Positions 8,913-17,140 are shown, counted from the stretch's first letter. The stretch: DNA of 22,624 nucleotides from JBAWWY01 sp037144355 (GCA_037144355.1 JBAWWY010000025.1:1-22624); one strand, 5' to 3'. Translations and numbers: made by a program. The notes: generated by a model from the letters alone, not told the origin.

Positions 8913-9482
8913 TTAGCAAAATATTATATTATTATCCTCTATGGATTTAATAACCGCTAGTGACTCAAGCTTGATTCCTTTTTCTCGAAGTTCCCTGCCG
9001 CCGCCTTGAAATTCCTTTTCAATAACAATACCTATTCCGGCAAGCTTTGAATGAGCCTGGTCAAGTATGTCGCAAAGACCCCTTAACGCACCGCCTCTGG
9101 CAAGAAAATCATCAATGATCAAAACTCTATCATTGGCATCAAGATATTTCTTTGAAACTACTGCAGAATAATCTATTCCTTTTGTAAATGAATGTATTTG
9201 AGCAATATAAGAACCCTCATCCATGGTTGAGGGTTCTTTCTTTTTGGCAAAAACCACGGGAACATGAAAATATTGTGCAGTTATAACCGCCAATGCTATC
9301 CCCGATGCTTCAATAGTCAATATTTTGTTTATATTTTCGTCTTTAAATCTATCGTAAAATTCTTTTCCAATCTCGTTTAAAAGTTCCACATCCAGTTGGT
9401 GATTTAAAAAAGAGTCTACTTTAAGTATCTCTCTCCCTATTCCCCTGCCATCTTTCAATATTCTTTGTTTTAACGATTCCAT
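8913..9482 (-). CDS. xpt: Xanthine phosphoribosyltransferase
   Basis: A 189-residue enzyme that converts xanthine and PRPP to XMP for purine salvage. It begins MESLKQRILKDGRGIG and carries the ILTIEASGIALA substrate loop and the PRPP-binding motif VLIIDDFLARGGAL, all typical of Xpt rather than of adenine or hypoxanthine enzymes. The ATG at 9482 is preferred, with GGGAG five bases upstream; a TTG one codon earlier is too close to that site. It is the first gene of the operon with the nucleoside importer, so imported nucleosides and salvaged bases share one transcript. The leader of about 60 bases leaves no room for a purine riboswitch. Confidence 0.93.
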   Translation of the reverse strand: MESLKQRILKDGRGIGREILKVDSFLNHQLDVELLNEIGKEFYDRFKDENINKILTIEASGIALAVITAQYFHVPVVFAKKKEPSTMDEGSYIAQIHSFTKGIDYSAVVSKKYLDANDRVLIIDDFLARGGALRGLCDILDQAHSKLAGIGIVIEKEFQGGGRELREKGIKLESLAVIKSIEDNNIIFC

Positions 9483-9547
9483 CAATGCTCCCGTGCCAAA
9501 ATTTGCTCACTTTTTCTCTTTGCTGATTAATTTTTATGGAATGCCTT

Positions 9548-9576
9548 ATTATAGAATTTATATTAAAATTAGTAAA
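9548..9576 (-). promoter_or_regulatory. Promoter of the xpt operon
   Basis: On the minus strand, TTTACT at 9576-9571 and a perfect TATAAT at 9553-9548 are separated by 17 bases. This places the transcript start about 60 bases before the xpt ATG. Confidence 0.7.
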
Positions 9577-9610
9577 GTGGTAAGTATGCAAAATGTATAT
9601 ATATTTAGAA

Positions 9611-9650
9611 ATAAAAATATTAAAGTTCGCGAATTTGCGAACTTTAATAT
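9611..9650 (-). terminator. Probable intrinsic terminator of the FAD dehydrogenase gene
   Basis: A perfect 14-base-pair stem (9617-9630 with 9637-9650) and a six-base loop are followed on the minus strand by TTTTTATTTC. It lies about 75 bases after the FAD dehydrogenase stop and upstream of the xpt promoter. The same sequence contains one copy of an 18-base dyad that recurs 43 bases away, so it may also be a protein-binding site. Confidence 0.65.
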
Positions 9651-9685
9651 GTATTATGTAATTTATTGTTTGCTCATATGCGAAC
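9625..9685. promoter_or_regulatory. Pair of 18-base dyads, possible operator of the xpt operon
   Basis: GTTCGC-N6-GCGAAC at 9625-9642 and GTTTGC-N6-GCGAAC at 9668-9685 share the same 6-6-6 layout, differing by one base in the arms. Their centres are 43 bases apart, close to four helical turns. Both lie upstream of the xpt -35. The CGAAC cores resemble the PurR box consensus (AWWWCCGAACWWT), although arrangement and spacing differ from Bacillus. Regulation is inferred. Confidence 0.5.
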
Positions 9686-9726
9686 ATTGCCAAAATTTAC
9701 TTTTATTCATTTGTTTGGAAGCGATT

Positions 9727-11121
9727 TTACTTTTTATATTTTTCCGCAAGTCTCCTGGCAACAAAAACTCCGCTTGCCGATGCCTGTGAAAGTGAATGTG
9801 TAACTCCTGAACCATCACCCAATGCATAGAGTCCATGAATCTTTGTTTCCAGATTTTTATCCACCAGCACTTTTGAATTATAAAATTTAACTTCGACCCC
9901 ATAAAGCAGAGTATCTTCGTTGGCAGTCCCTGGAGCAATCTTGTCCAAGGCGTAAATCATCTCGATAATATTATCGAGCTGACGCTTTGGAATTACCAAG
10001 CTGAGATCTCCTGGAGTTGCTTTCAATGTTGGCCTGGTGAAGCACTTCTCCATTCTTCTTTCATTGCTTCTCCTACCTTTTACCAGGTCCCCGAATCTTT
10101 GAAGAAGAACTCCTCCACCAAGCATGTTGCTCAACTTGGCGATTGATTCCCCATACTCGTTGCTATTTTTAAACGGCACGGTGAATTTATTTGAAACCAG
10201 TAGGGCAAAGTTTGTGTTCTCTGTCCTAAGTTTTGGATCTGAATAGCTATGCCCGTTAACGGTTACAATACCATTTGTATTTTCAGATACAACTTCTCCA
10301 TATGGGTTCATGCAGAAGGTCCTTACCATGTCATTGTACTTATCGGTTTTATATACAATCTTGCTTTCATAAACATCATCTGTTATATGTTTGAAGACTT
10401 CTGCCGGAAGTTCAACTCGCACTCCAATATCTACCCTGTTGCTTTCAAGTTCTATATTGTATTTTTCGCAGACTCTGGAAATCCAACTTGACCCCGATCT
10501 GCCAGTTGCCAATACCAAATCCTTGCAACGAAAACTTTCTCTTCTATCAGTGGTAATTTCAAACTTATAATCGGATCCGTCCTCAAGAACCTCCACATCC
10601 AAAACCTCGGTTTCAAACAATGTGTCAATTCTATCTTTTGTATAATCAAATATTCTTTCCAATATCTTGAAATTTCTATCAGTTCCTAGATGTCTGACCT
10701 TTGCATCAAGCAAATGAAGGTTGCTCCTAAGGGCGATAGTCTTCAAATCAGAAAGGGCTGTAGAATAAAGCTTGGCATCGGCACCCCCCATTTGACATAG
10801 AACCTCATCCACATATTCCATCATTGCAAGAGCTTCTTTTTCTCCCACATATTTGTGCAGGTCTCCCCCAAATTTGGTGGTGATATTGTACTTGCCGTCG
10901 GATAGCGTCCCTGCCCCTCCATAGCCGTTCATAATATGGCATGGATTGCACTTGACACAATTATCCACTTTTCCGGCATTTATCGGGCATGCCCTCTTTT
11001 GCAAATCTCCACCCTTGTCAATCATCAAAACTGAAGCTGAGTTTTCAAGTTTTGTCAATTCATATGACATGAATACTCCTGCTGCACCTGCTCCTACAAT
11101 AATTACATCATAATTCTTCAT
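9727..11121 (-). CDS. FAD-dependent dehydrogenase, COG2509 type
   Basis: A 464-residue flavoprotein. The N terminus DVIIVGAGAAGVFMSYEL (about 4-21) is a dinucleotide-binding GxGxxG fold, followed by the family-specific CPINAGKVDNCVKCNPCHI stretch (about 45-63) and GYGGAGTLSDGKYN. A C-terminal GLYALGDGSGVTHSLSQA motif closes the FAD site. This matches uncharacterised FAD-dependent dehydrogenases common in anaerobes and related to the geranylgeranyl reductase and BaiN-like oxidoreductases. The substrate is unknown. The four closely spaced cysteines could bind a metal or take part in redox chemistry. GAGG precedes the ATG. It lies 55 bases after the DUF362/ferredoxin gene on the same strand, so co-transcription is likely. 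Confidence 0.83.
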   Translation of the reverse strand: MKNYDVIIVGAGAAGVFMSYELTKLENSASVLMIDKGGDLQKRACPINAGKVDNCVKCNPCHIMNGYGGAGTLSDGKYNITTKFGGDLHKYVGEKEALAMMEYVDEVLCQMGGADAKLYSTALSDLKTIALRSNLHLLDAKVRHLGTDRNFKILERIFDYTKDRIDTLFETEVLDVEVLEDGSDYKFEITTDRRESFRCKDLVLATGRSGSSWISRVCEKYNIELESNRVDIGVRVELPAEVFKHITDDVYESKIVYKTDKYNDMVRTFCMNPYGEVVSENTNGIVTVNGHSYSDPKLRTENTNFALLVSNKFTVPFKNSNEYGESIAKLSNMLGGGVLLQRFGDLVKGRRSNERRMEKCFTRPTLKATPGDLSLVIPKRQLDNIIEMIYALDKIAPGTANEDTLLYGVEVKFYNSKVLVDKNLETKIHGLYALGDGSGVTHSLSQASASGVFVARRLAEKYKK

Positions 11122-11176
11122 TCAATTTCCTCGCATTTCATCATATAGACTACTGTTTTTATCTTATCCGGTTATT

Positions 11177-12328
11177 TTATCTCTTGTAAATCAGTATTTT
11201 CCCGAGAAGTGGAGTTTTGACCACGATTGCCTTTTCCGGGCACATTTCCTGGCAGCAATAACACCTTATGCATTTATTATAATCATAGATTGGTGGATCC
11301 AAATGTTTCCCACTCTTGAACATTAAAGCCTTTTCCACTGGGCAGGCTTCTACACAAACACCGCATCTTATACATAGCTCTTCCGTAATTACAGGTTTTT
11401 TCAAAACCAATTGCCTTGCAAAAGCCAGATTTCTCCACTTCTTTGTTTTAACTTCGTCTCTGAAAACATCAAAATTCATCAATTTGTATAACTCTATATT
11501 TTCTCCAAGTATTTCGATATCCTCATCCCTATATTTCCCCAGACCATATTCCTCACCATACTTGATAGTTGGAACGTATTCAGGATTTAGATTTATCAAT
11601 CTTGCAAATACCGAATCGAGTGCGACCGGGTCGTTGGAAAAAAGAAGCATCTTCATAAGGACTGGCGTCCCAGAGAAAGGCCCATTTCCCTCCATGGCTT
11701 CTATACCATCCATTATATGAAGTTTGGGTTTCAGGCATCCGTTTAAATCGACCAGCATCTTGCCAAAAGAGTCTCCATCTGGAAATCTTGCATGTGACAT
11801 TCCCTTGTTTAGGCCATAAACACACCCCAACAGGTTTTTTACTCCACCGGTGATTCTCTCCAATTGATGAGTTTTCATTTTGCATACATTTACTATTGAA
11901 TCAGCCTCAAGGGCAGCATTGCTTATTTCAAACTGTTTGACAAATTTTCCTTCAGGGTAGTTTACCGTCTTACCATTGTTGAAGTCTCCAAATTTCAATC
12001 CATATTTATCTCCAACCTGCTTGATTCCACATGCTTCTGCAATTTTTTCAGGATTGAGCGGGTTGCCTGGAGAATCTCCATAAAAGAGATTTTCATAGCC
12101 TGCTTCTTTGAACAATCTAATAACCCCGTCGAATACGACTGGGTGGGTTGTTACCGCTTGTTCTGGTTTTGCCTTGTTTAATAAATTCGGCTTCATCAGA
12201 ACTTTTCCGGCTTTATTTGGTATGAACGTTTCCAACCCGCCAATAAGCCTGATGCCTTCTTTTATAGCTTCAAATACTTTTTCTTGGTCGTAACTATCAC
12301 ATTTGACTACAGCTACCTTGCTTTTCAT
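11177..12328 (-). CDS. DUF362 protein with C-terminal 2[4Fe-4S] ferredoxin domain
   Basis: A 383-residue protein. The N-terminal 290 residues are a DUF362 domain (VLMKPNLLNKAKPEQAVTTHP, KMKTHQLERITGGVKNLLG), whose function is unknown. The C terminus has two four-cysteine motifs, CIRCGVCVEACP and CIRCYCCQEMCP, for two [4Fe-4S] clusters. Such proteins are frequent in Clostridia and probably pass electrons to an unknown partner. I chose the ATG at 12328, with GAGGT eight bases upstream; an ATG at 12352 has no ribosome binding site. It is followed by the FAD dehydrogenase gene and preceded, on the same strand, by the protease gene at a distance of about 80 bases. Confidence 0.88.
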   Translation of the reverse strand: MKSKVAVVKCDSYDQEKVFEAIKEGIRLIGGLETFIPNKAGKVLMKPNLLNKAKPEQAVTTHPVVFDGVIRLFKEAGYENLFYGDSPGNPLNPEKIAEACGIKQVGDKYGLKFGDFNNGKTVNYPEGKFVKQFEISNAALEADSIVNVCKMKTHQLERITGGVKNLLGCVYGLNKGMSHARFPDGDSFGKMLVDLNGCLKPKLHIMDGIEAMEGNGPFSGTPVLMKMLLFSNDPVALDSVFARLINLNPEYVPTIKYGEEYGLGKYRDEDIEILGENIELYKLMNFDVFRDEVKTKKWRNLAFARQLVLKKPVITEELCIRCGVCVEACPVEKALMFKSGKHLDPPIYDYNKCIRCYCCQEMCPEKAIVVKTPLLGKILIYKR

Positions 12329-12409
12329 CTCAATTACCTCGATTCCATACATCTATAGAATGATAATTTCTTGTCTGTTCCTGTATATATTTTAACACGA
12401 AACTAATTT

Positions 12410-13162
12410 TTATTCTATTGAACTTTTATTAACATCTTCCATTAATGGAAGTCCCCATCCGAACTCTTCGTTTTTCCCTATAGCCCCCAAATGTTTGGAA
12501 TTCCTTTTAAACAACTGGTAGATTTGATCCTGTGTTATTCTCCCATATTTGCTTCTATAAAGGCCCCCCATGGCATTGAGAAAAGGGGCTGAAAATGATG
12601 TCCCCATTTGGAACCCCATAAATGAAGAAAAATCAACAGCTTCACCTGAAGCCCCATATTTCATTATCTTATTTGAATCTTTAAAAAAATAGACGCCCGA
12701 AACCATGATGAACGCACCCTGATATTTGTTGCTCATATCGCTATGATTTCCAGCTCCTCCCGTACAAAACAAGTTGAACTTCTTAATTCTCTCTGCCAAA
12801 TATTTGGCAATGGGAGAGTCATTGGTATTCCTGCCACCTGTCGTTGAGTTGTTAATCTGACTCACATTGTTTTTCTTGATGAAGTCATCAAATCTCAATT
12901 CTTCTCCAGTATCAAAACAATAAATCTGACAATAGTCTATCTCTCCATATTTTGAAGTATATGAAATCCTGCCTCTCAAAACTTTTGCTTCTGGCAGTAT
13001 GGTCTCTATAATATCCGCACAGGCGCCGCTATGGGAATTATCGTCAACATCGTCATGGAATATGGTAATACCCTTCCCAGTATATCCGGCTCCCTGCCAG
13101 CTTGGAATATTTACATATTCCCGTTGTCTTATGCTCTTTGGATCAGTTAGAAACAATCCCAT
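12410..13162 (-). CDS. Compact subtilisin-like (S8) serine protease, probably cytoplasmic
   Basis: A 250-residue S8-family protease without visible signal peptide or pro-domain. Catalytic residues can be assigned as Asp in IFHDD (37 or 38), His in NSHSG (44), oxyanion Asn in GAGNHSD (139) and Ser in GTSFSAP (189). Only about six residues separate the Asp and His, against about 30 in subtilisin, so the usual loop is missing. The ATG at 13162 is chosen because AAGGAAGG lies seven bases upstream; a TTG at 13180 would place that site inside the gene. It is divergent from the polyferredoxin gene. Protease membership is well supported; its substrate and location are inferred. Confidence 0.82.
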   Translation of the reverse strand: MGLFLTDPKSIRQREYVNIPSWQGAGYTGKGITIFHDDVDDNSHSGACADIIETILPEAKVLRGRISYTSKYGEIDYCQIYCFDTGEELRFDDFIKKNNVSQINNSTTGGRNTNDSPIAKYLAERIKKFNLFCTGGAGNHSDMSNKYQGAFIMVSGVYFFKDSNKIMKYGASGEAVDFSSFMGFQMGTSFSAPFLNAMGGLYRSKYGRITQDQIYQLFKRNSKHLGAIGKNEEFGWGLPLMEDVNKSSIE

Positions 13163-13357
13163 TTTATTGCCTTCCTTCAAATGATAACTTTAAAATGATA
13201 AATCTTATAAAACAACTTCGGTTTTCACAATTAACCTCATGAATCCAATTGAAAATCTTGCTATTTCTATCCGTGGTAAATATAATCTTCTCATAGATAA
13301 ATCATATACTCCTATGATTAATTTATTCCCAAATAGGACTTTATCGAGGTTTGACTT

Positions 13358-14185
13358 ATGAGAATAAAACTTATATCCCTTTCATCATTTACACTTTTCC
13401 TTATAATTGGCTGCACTCTTTGGCTCACTCAAGGCAGCATATTCTTCCTGTTCAATTTCATGTATATCGGTGGGTTTGTGTCCTTGGGCATTTACTTGAT
13501 GGGGAACAAAAAGCGATACGGTAGGAATGTCGCCGAACTTGGAGTTGGATTGTATATGTTCCTTCTTCTTGGTATTTTCGCTGGGGAGAATATGCAGATT
13601 GAAGGATTTTTCTATTATTTGTTTTTAGGAGTTTTCCAAGCAGCAGTCATACATTATGCCGTTGCTAAAATATTTGGGCCATTGCTCTTTGGAAGAGGGT
13701 GGTGTGGATATGCCTGCTGGACAGCCGCAGTTCTAGATTTTCTCCCTTACAAGGTTCCAGCTTCAAATCGCGTCAGGAAATATGAAATAATCAGATATAT
13801 GGTTTTCATAATTGCAATTACATTTGTTGGAGCTTTATTTGTCTTCAAAATACAGAATAAAGAATCCATAATGTATTGGAGTTTTATTATTGGAAATATT
13901 ATTTATTATGCGCTTGGAATTATACTAGCCTATAGATTCAAAGACAATCGAGCCTTCTGTAAATATATCTGCCCTATCACAGTATTTTTAAAGCCAGCCA
14001 GCTATTTCTCATTGACTAGAATTAAAGTCAACGAGGAAAAATGTATCAACTGCAATAAATGTAGGAAAGTCTGTCCCATGAATGTTGATATGTTAAATAA
14101 CAAGCGCTCCAGGGAAAATGGCACGGAATGCATCCTATGCTTGGAGTGCGTCAACCATTGTCCAACCGGAGCTCTGAAATTATAG
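13358..14185 (+). CDS. NapH/CcoG-like membrane polyferredoxin
   Basis: A 275-residue membrane protein with about six hydrophobic segments followed by a C-terminal ferredoxin domain. A GRGWCGYACW motif (about 113-122) and CKYICPITVFLKP (about 202-214) are the paired cysteine motifs of NapH/MauN/CcoG-type proteins. The C terminus carries CINCNKCRKVCP and CILCLECVNHCP for two [4Fe-4S] clusters. Relatives move electrons between the quinone or membrane pool and cytoplasmic or extracytoplasmic partners. GAGG lies before the ATG. It is transcribed away from the protease gene and converges on the S1 gene with nine bases between stops. No nap or other respiratory genes accompany it, so the partner is unknown. 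Confidence 0.87.
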   Translation: MRIKLISLSSFTLFLIIGCTLWLTQGSIFFLFNFMYIGGFVSLGIYLMGNKKRYGRNVAELGVGLYMFLLLGIFAGENMQIEGFFYYLFLGVFQAAVIHYAVAKIFGPLLFGRGWCGYACWTAAVLDFLPYKVPASNRVRKYEIIRYMVFIIAITFVGALFVFKIQNKESIMYWSFIIGNIIYYALGIILAYRFKDNRAFCKYICPITVFLKPASYFSLTRIKVNEEKCINCNKCRKVCPMNVDMLNNKRSRENGTECILCLECVNHCPTGALKL

Positions 14186-14194
14186 TATAAGCTC

Positions 14195-15370
14195 TTATTT
14201 TTTAAAGAAATCCTTGAATTTATCTCCAAGTAAATCACCTAAAGTCGTGCCCTGTTCCTCACTATTGAATTCCGTAACTTCCAATACTTTTCCCTCTGCT
14301 TCTTTTATGCTTAAGCTGAGTCTTTTATTTTCCACTTCAATATTCAATATGATTGCCTGCACCCTGTCCCCAACTTTTAAGCTGTCGGAAGGTTTTCTTA
14401 TATGCTGCGAAGAAATTTCAGATAAATGAACGAGGCCTTCAATTCCCGCTTCCAACTCAACGAAAGCTCCAAAGTCGGCTAGCCTTGTTACTGTTCCATC
14501 AATTAAATTTCCAACCTTATAATTATCATAAACAGTCTTCCACGGATCTTCCTCAACTTTTTTAAGTACCAGGCTTATCTTTTCATTCTTTTTGTCAATA
14601 TTGGCGATAAAAACTGTAACCTTGTCCCCTTCGGAAACCACTTCCGATGGATCATTTACACGGTGCCAAGCAAGATCATCCAGATAGATGAGTCCCTCAA
14701 CTCCTCCAAGGTCCACAAATGCGCCAAATTTAACAAGCTTTGTTACAACCCCTTGTCTCATTTCTCCAACCTGCATCTGTTCCATCAATTGCTTCTTCAT
14801 TCCCTGTCTTTCAACAACTTCAATAGCCTTTCTAGAAAGCACCACTCTTTTCTTCTCAATATCAAAATCCTCAACTACAACTTCCAAATCCTTACCCACA
14901 TAAGAAGTCATATCTTCTACATATCTATATGATAAAAGCGAGGCTGGAATAAAGCATCTTACGTTTCTATAGGAAGCCGACAAGCCACCTTTAACCACAT
15001 CTTTAATCTTGACAACAATCTTTTTGTTTTGATTGTAAGCTTCTTCCAAATCTTCCCATCCAACGATTTCTTCTGCACTTTTGTGAGAAAGAAGCACGTT
15101 GCCTTCATTGTCGTGGGGGTCGAGGACAAGGACTGAAATATCGTTTCCAACAATATACTCATAGTTTTCAGCCATTTCTTCTTTTGTGATAATTCCATCA
15201 GACGTATGATTTATATTAACCAAAATTTCTTCATCATTTACAGCTATTATCGTGCCGTTAAGAACGTCATCTTTATAAACTTTTCTCATTGATTTTTCAA
15301 TTTCATCCATAAAATCAGCCATTGTGTTTTGTTCTTCAATTCTATCTTCAATTTTATCTTGTTCTTCCAT
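14195..15370 (-). CDS. rpsA: Ribosomal protein S1 homologue, four S1 domains
   Basis: A 391-residue RNA-binding protein with four S1 (OB-fold) domains at about 37-102, 115-180, 198-268 and 284-353. The third and fourth are the most canonical (KFGAFVDLGGVEGLIYLDDL and DFGAFVELEAGIEGLVHLSEI). Proteins of this length act in translation or RNA handling in Firmicutes, where they are named rpsA or YpfD. In many Clostridia this gene is fused to or follows ispH; here it stands alone, with an acidic N-terminal tail in place of the IspH domain. A probable promoter lies about 65 bases upstream. It is convergent with the polyferredoxin gene. Confidence 0.9.
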   Translation of the reverse strand: MEEQDKIEDRIEEQNTMADFMDEIEKSMRKVYKDDVLNGTIIAVNDEEILVNINHTSDGIITKEEMAENYEYIVGNDISVLVLDPHDNEGNVLLSHKSAEEIVGWEDLEEAYNQNKKIVVKIKDVVKGGLSASYRNVRCFIPASLLSYRYVEDMTSYVGKDLEVVVEDFDIEKKRVVLSRKAIEVVERQGMKKQLMEQMQVGEMRQGVVTKLVKFGAFVDLGGVEGLIYLDDLAWHRVNDPSEVVSEGDKVTVFIANIDKKNEKISLVLKKVEEDPWKTVYDNYKVGNLIDGTVTRLADFGAFVELEAGIEGLVHLSEISSQHIRKPSDSLKVGDRVQAIILNIEVENKRLSLSIKEAEGKVLEVTEFNSEEQGTTLGDLLGDKFKDFFKK

Positions 15371-15432
15371 TTAATCCGTTACCTCTCTTCTCGATCTACT
15401 CTCGTAAATCTAATTCCATTTAATCTAGTCCT

Positions 15433-15441
15433 ATTATAGCA
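15433..15441 (-). promoter_or_regulatory. Probable extended -10 promoter element of the S1 gene
   Basis: On the minus strand TGC-TATAAT forms a perfect -10 with an extended TG element, about 65 bases before the S1 start codon. No convincing -35 was found, which is tolerated for extended -10 promoters. Confidence 0.55.
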
Positions 15442-15560
15442 AATAATTGTATCGTTGGCTCTTATAAATTCCATATACTGCAGCATGCCCGATCTTTTTA
15501 AATATGAATCACAAAACAAACTACTAAACAACTTGGGTATGGAAAGTCTCTTTACAATAT

Positions 15561-15587
15561 AAAAAGCAGCTCAAAAGCTGCTTTTTT
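15561..15587 (-). terminator. Intrinsic terminator downstream of the glycosyltransferase gene
   Basis: An 11-base-pair stem (15561-15571 with 15576-15586) and a CAAA loop, flanked by A and T runs, can act in both directions. Only the minus-strand glycosyltransferase transcript points towards it, with its stop about 125 bases upstream. Confidence 0.85.
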
Positions 15588-15712
15588 GACGTATGATGTG
15601 CAATCTCACCCTATATCCCAAGCCTAGTTCGTATTCCCAGACGATCACGCAGTCACTAAACAATGAATTTTCAACGTTTGTAATTCGCCAGGCAGGATTC
15701 AGTTCGATGTAA

Positions 15713-17140
15713 TTATGACCAATCCATTTTGGTTAATTGGATATCTGTTCGCATTTCCTCCATGCCTATCTGCCTTGTATGTTTTGTATGGCTCCATTCC
15801 TTATCGTTTTTATTCATAATTCCTTGGATGGTTATTGGAATCCAAGTTAAAGTATATACTCCATAGAGAATATATCTAAAAAATAGCTCAGTTGAGTTTT
15901 TACCCAATACTATATAAATCAATGTCGAGACGAAGCAAAAGTACATTAAACTTTCTAATGCTATTTGGATAAACGTTCCATGGCTTCCGAATATTAAGCC
16001 AGATATGACAATATTCAAAGAATATAAACCTAGGAATCCAAACAATGGTTTTTTCAGTTTGCTTTCTAGAATCATTACAAATGGGGTAAATAGAAACTGA
16101 AAAATACTAAAAATCTTCCAAACAAATACTGGCAATAAATTGTTGATTACAAAAATATTCAATCCATGAGGACTGTTGTTTTGAACAAATGCCAAAAGAA
16201 TCGATACCCCTAATAAAAGCGTTATGTAGGGCTGGATAGTATAAAGTGCACAATCAAAAGAAATAAAGTCCAACCTTTTAAATGCATTTTCCATCAGCGG
16301 GATAAAATATCTTGAAGACACGTCCGCGAAACCTTGCATCCATCTTTTCCTTTGATTCCATGATTGTCCTAAAGTAAGCGGCTTTTCATCATAGACCACG
16401 GCATCATGTGCCCACCCTACTCTATATCCATTTAAAACAAGCTTGCAGGTGAATTCCAAATCTTCTGTCAGGCATGTTACGCCCCAGCCTATTTCCTTTA
16501 ATATTTCAGTTGCAATTATAAAACCCGTTCCTCCAATTTGATTCGAGAGCCCAATATTATTCCTTGCAAGTTGAAATACTCGGTTGGCTGTCCAAAATGA
16601 TATTGAATAGGATTCTGTAATCCATGAATCATGAGGATTTTTACTATCCAAGTATCCTTGAACAACTTCATAACCCTCCAGCATTTTATTATTCATTTCA
16701 TTTAAAAAGTTTTTTGAAACTAGATTGTCTGCGTCAAATATTGCAACTGCATCATATTTTTGCTGCATTTTAAAAATCTTCTTGAACATCCAGTCCAAGG
16801 CAAATCCTTTTCCTTTTTCGTTTTTATTAAATCTTTCAAAAACATTCACATTAAATTTTCTAGCTATTCTCGCTGTACTATCTGTACAATTATCAGCAAT
16901 AATAAATATATCATATAAATATTTTGGATAATCTATATCTTTTAGACTTTCAATTATCTTGCCGATTACAGCCTCTTCATTATGGGCTGCTACTAGTAGA
17001 GCAAAAGATTTTTCCGGTTTGTAAATTTTATTGATTTGCTTTTTATATAATCCAAAGAAGGATAGTATTAAATAATACAAAGATATTATAACTACTGAAA
17101 TTTGAAATACTGAAATCGAATTTATTATTAAGTTCTTCAT
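15713..17140 (-). CDS. Membrane glycosyltransferase, GT2 (processive type)
   Basis: A 475-residue protein with one N-terminal membrane segment (about 8-30), a cytoplasmic GT2 domain (about 45-290) and four or more C-terminal membrane segments. Catalytic motifs are AHNEEAVIGK, the metal-binding DADN (about 136-139), TEDLEF (about 221-226) and QRKRWMQG (about 263-270). The TED plus QxxRW set is that of cellulose-, hyaluronan- and poly-GlcNAc-synthase-like enzymes that build and often export polysaccharide. The product is unknown. The gene is divergent from the LTA-synthase-like gene, pointing to cell-envelope work. Its translation start lies in a hairpin that could hide the ribosome binding site. 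Confidence 0.88.
   Translation of the reverse strand: MKNLIINSISVFQISVVIISLYYLILSFFGLYKKQINKIYKPEKSFALLVAAHNEEAVIGKIIESLKDIDYPKYLYDIFIIADNCTDSTARIARKFNVNVFERFNKNEKGKGFALDWMFKKIFKMQQKYDAVAIFDADNLVSKNFLNEMNNKMLEGYEVVQGYLDSKNPHDSWITESYSISFWTANRVFQLARNNIGLSNQIGGTGFIIATEILKEIGWGVTCLTEDLEFTCKLVLNGYRVGWAHDAVVYDEKPLTLGQSWNQRKRWMQGFADVSSRYFIPLMENAFKRLDFISFDCALYTIQPYITLLLGVSILLAFVQNNSPHGLNIFVINNLLPVFVWKIFSIFQFLFTPFVMILESKLKKPLFGFLGLYSLNIVISGLIFGSHGTFIQIALESLMYFCFVSTLIYIVLGKNSTELFFRYILYGVYTLTWIPITIQGIMNKNDKEWSHTKHTRQIGMEEMRTDIQLTKMDWS

Larger units (their letters stand above)
15371..15712. other. Intergenic region between S1 and glycosyltransferase genes
   Basis: This 342-base stretch holds the S1 promoter (15433-15441) and a hairpin terminator (15561-15587). 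It also holds most of an open minus-strand frame (15571-15732) with no start codon, which may be an eroded coding remnant. I see no other gene or RNA. Confidence 0.6.

Noticed and set aside
9486..9726. Purine riboswitch upstream of xpt
   Set aside because: The leader after the TATAAT is about 60 bases, and none of the conserved purine aptamer segments is visible.
9493..9938. Short open frames in and around the xpt upstream region
   Set aside because: They cover promoter, dyads and terminator or the end of the FAD dehydrogenase, and show no coding features.
15594..15710. Short plus-strand ATG frame between the S1 and glycosyltransferase genes
   Set aside because: Thirty-eight codons without a ribosome binding site, antisense to another open frame; no reason to prefer it.
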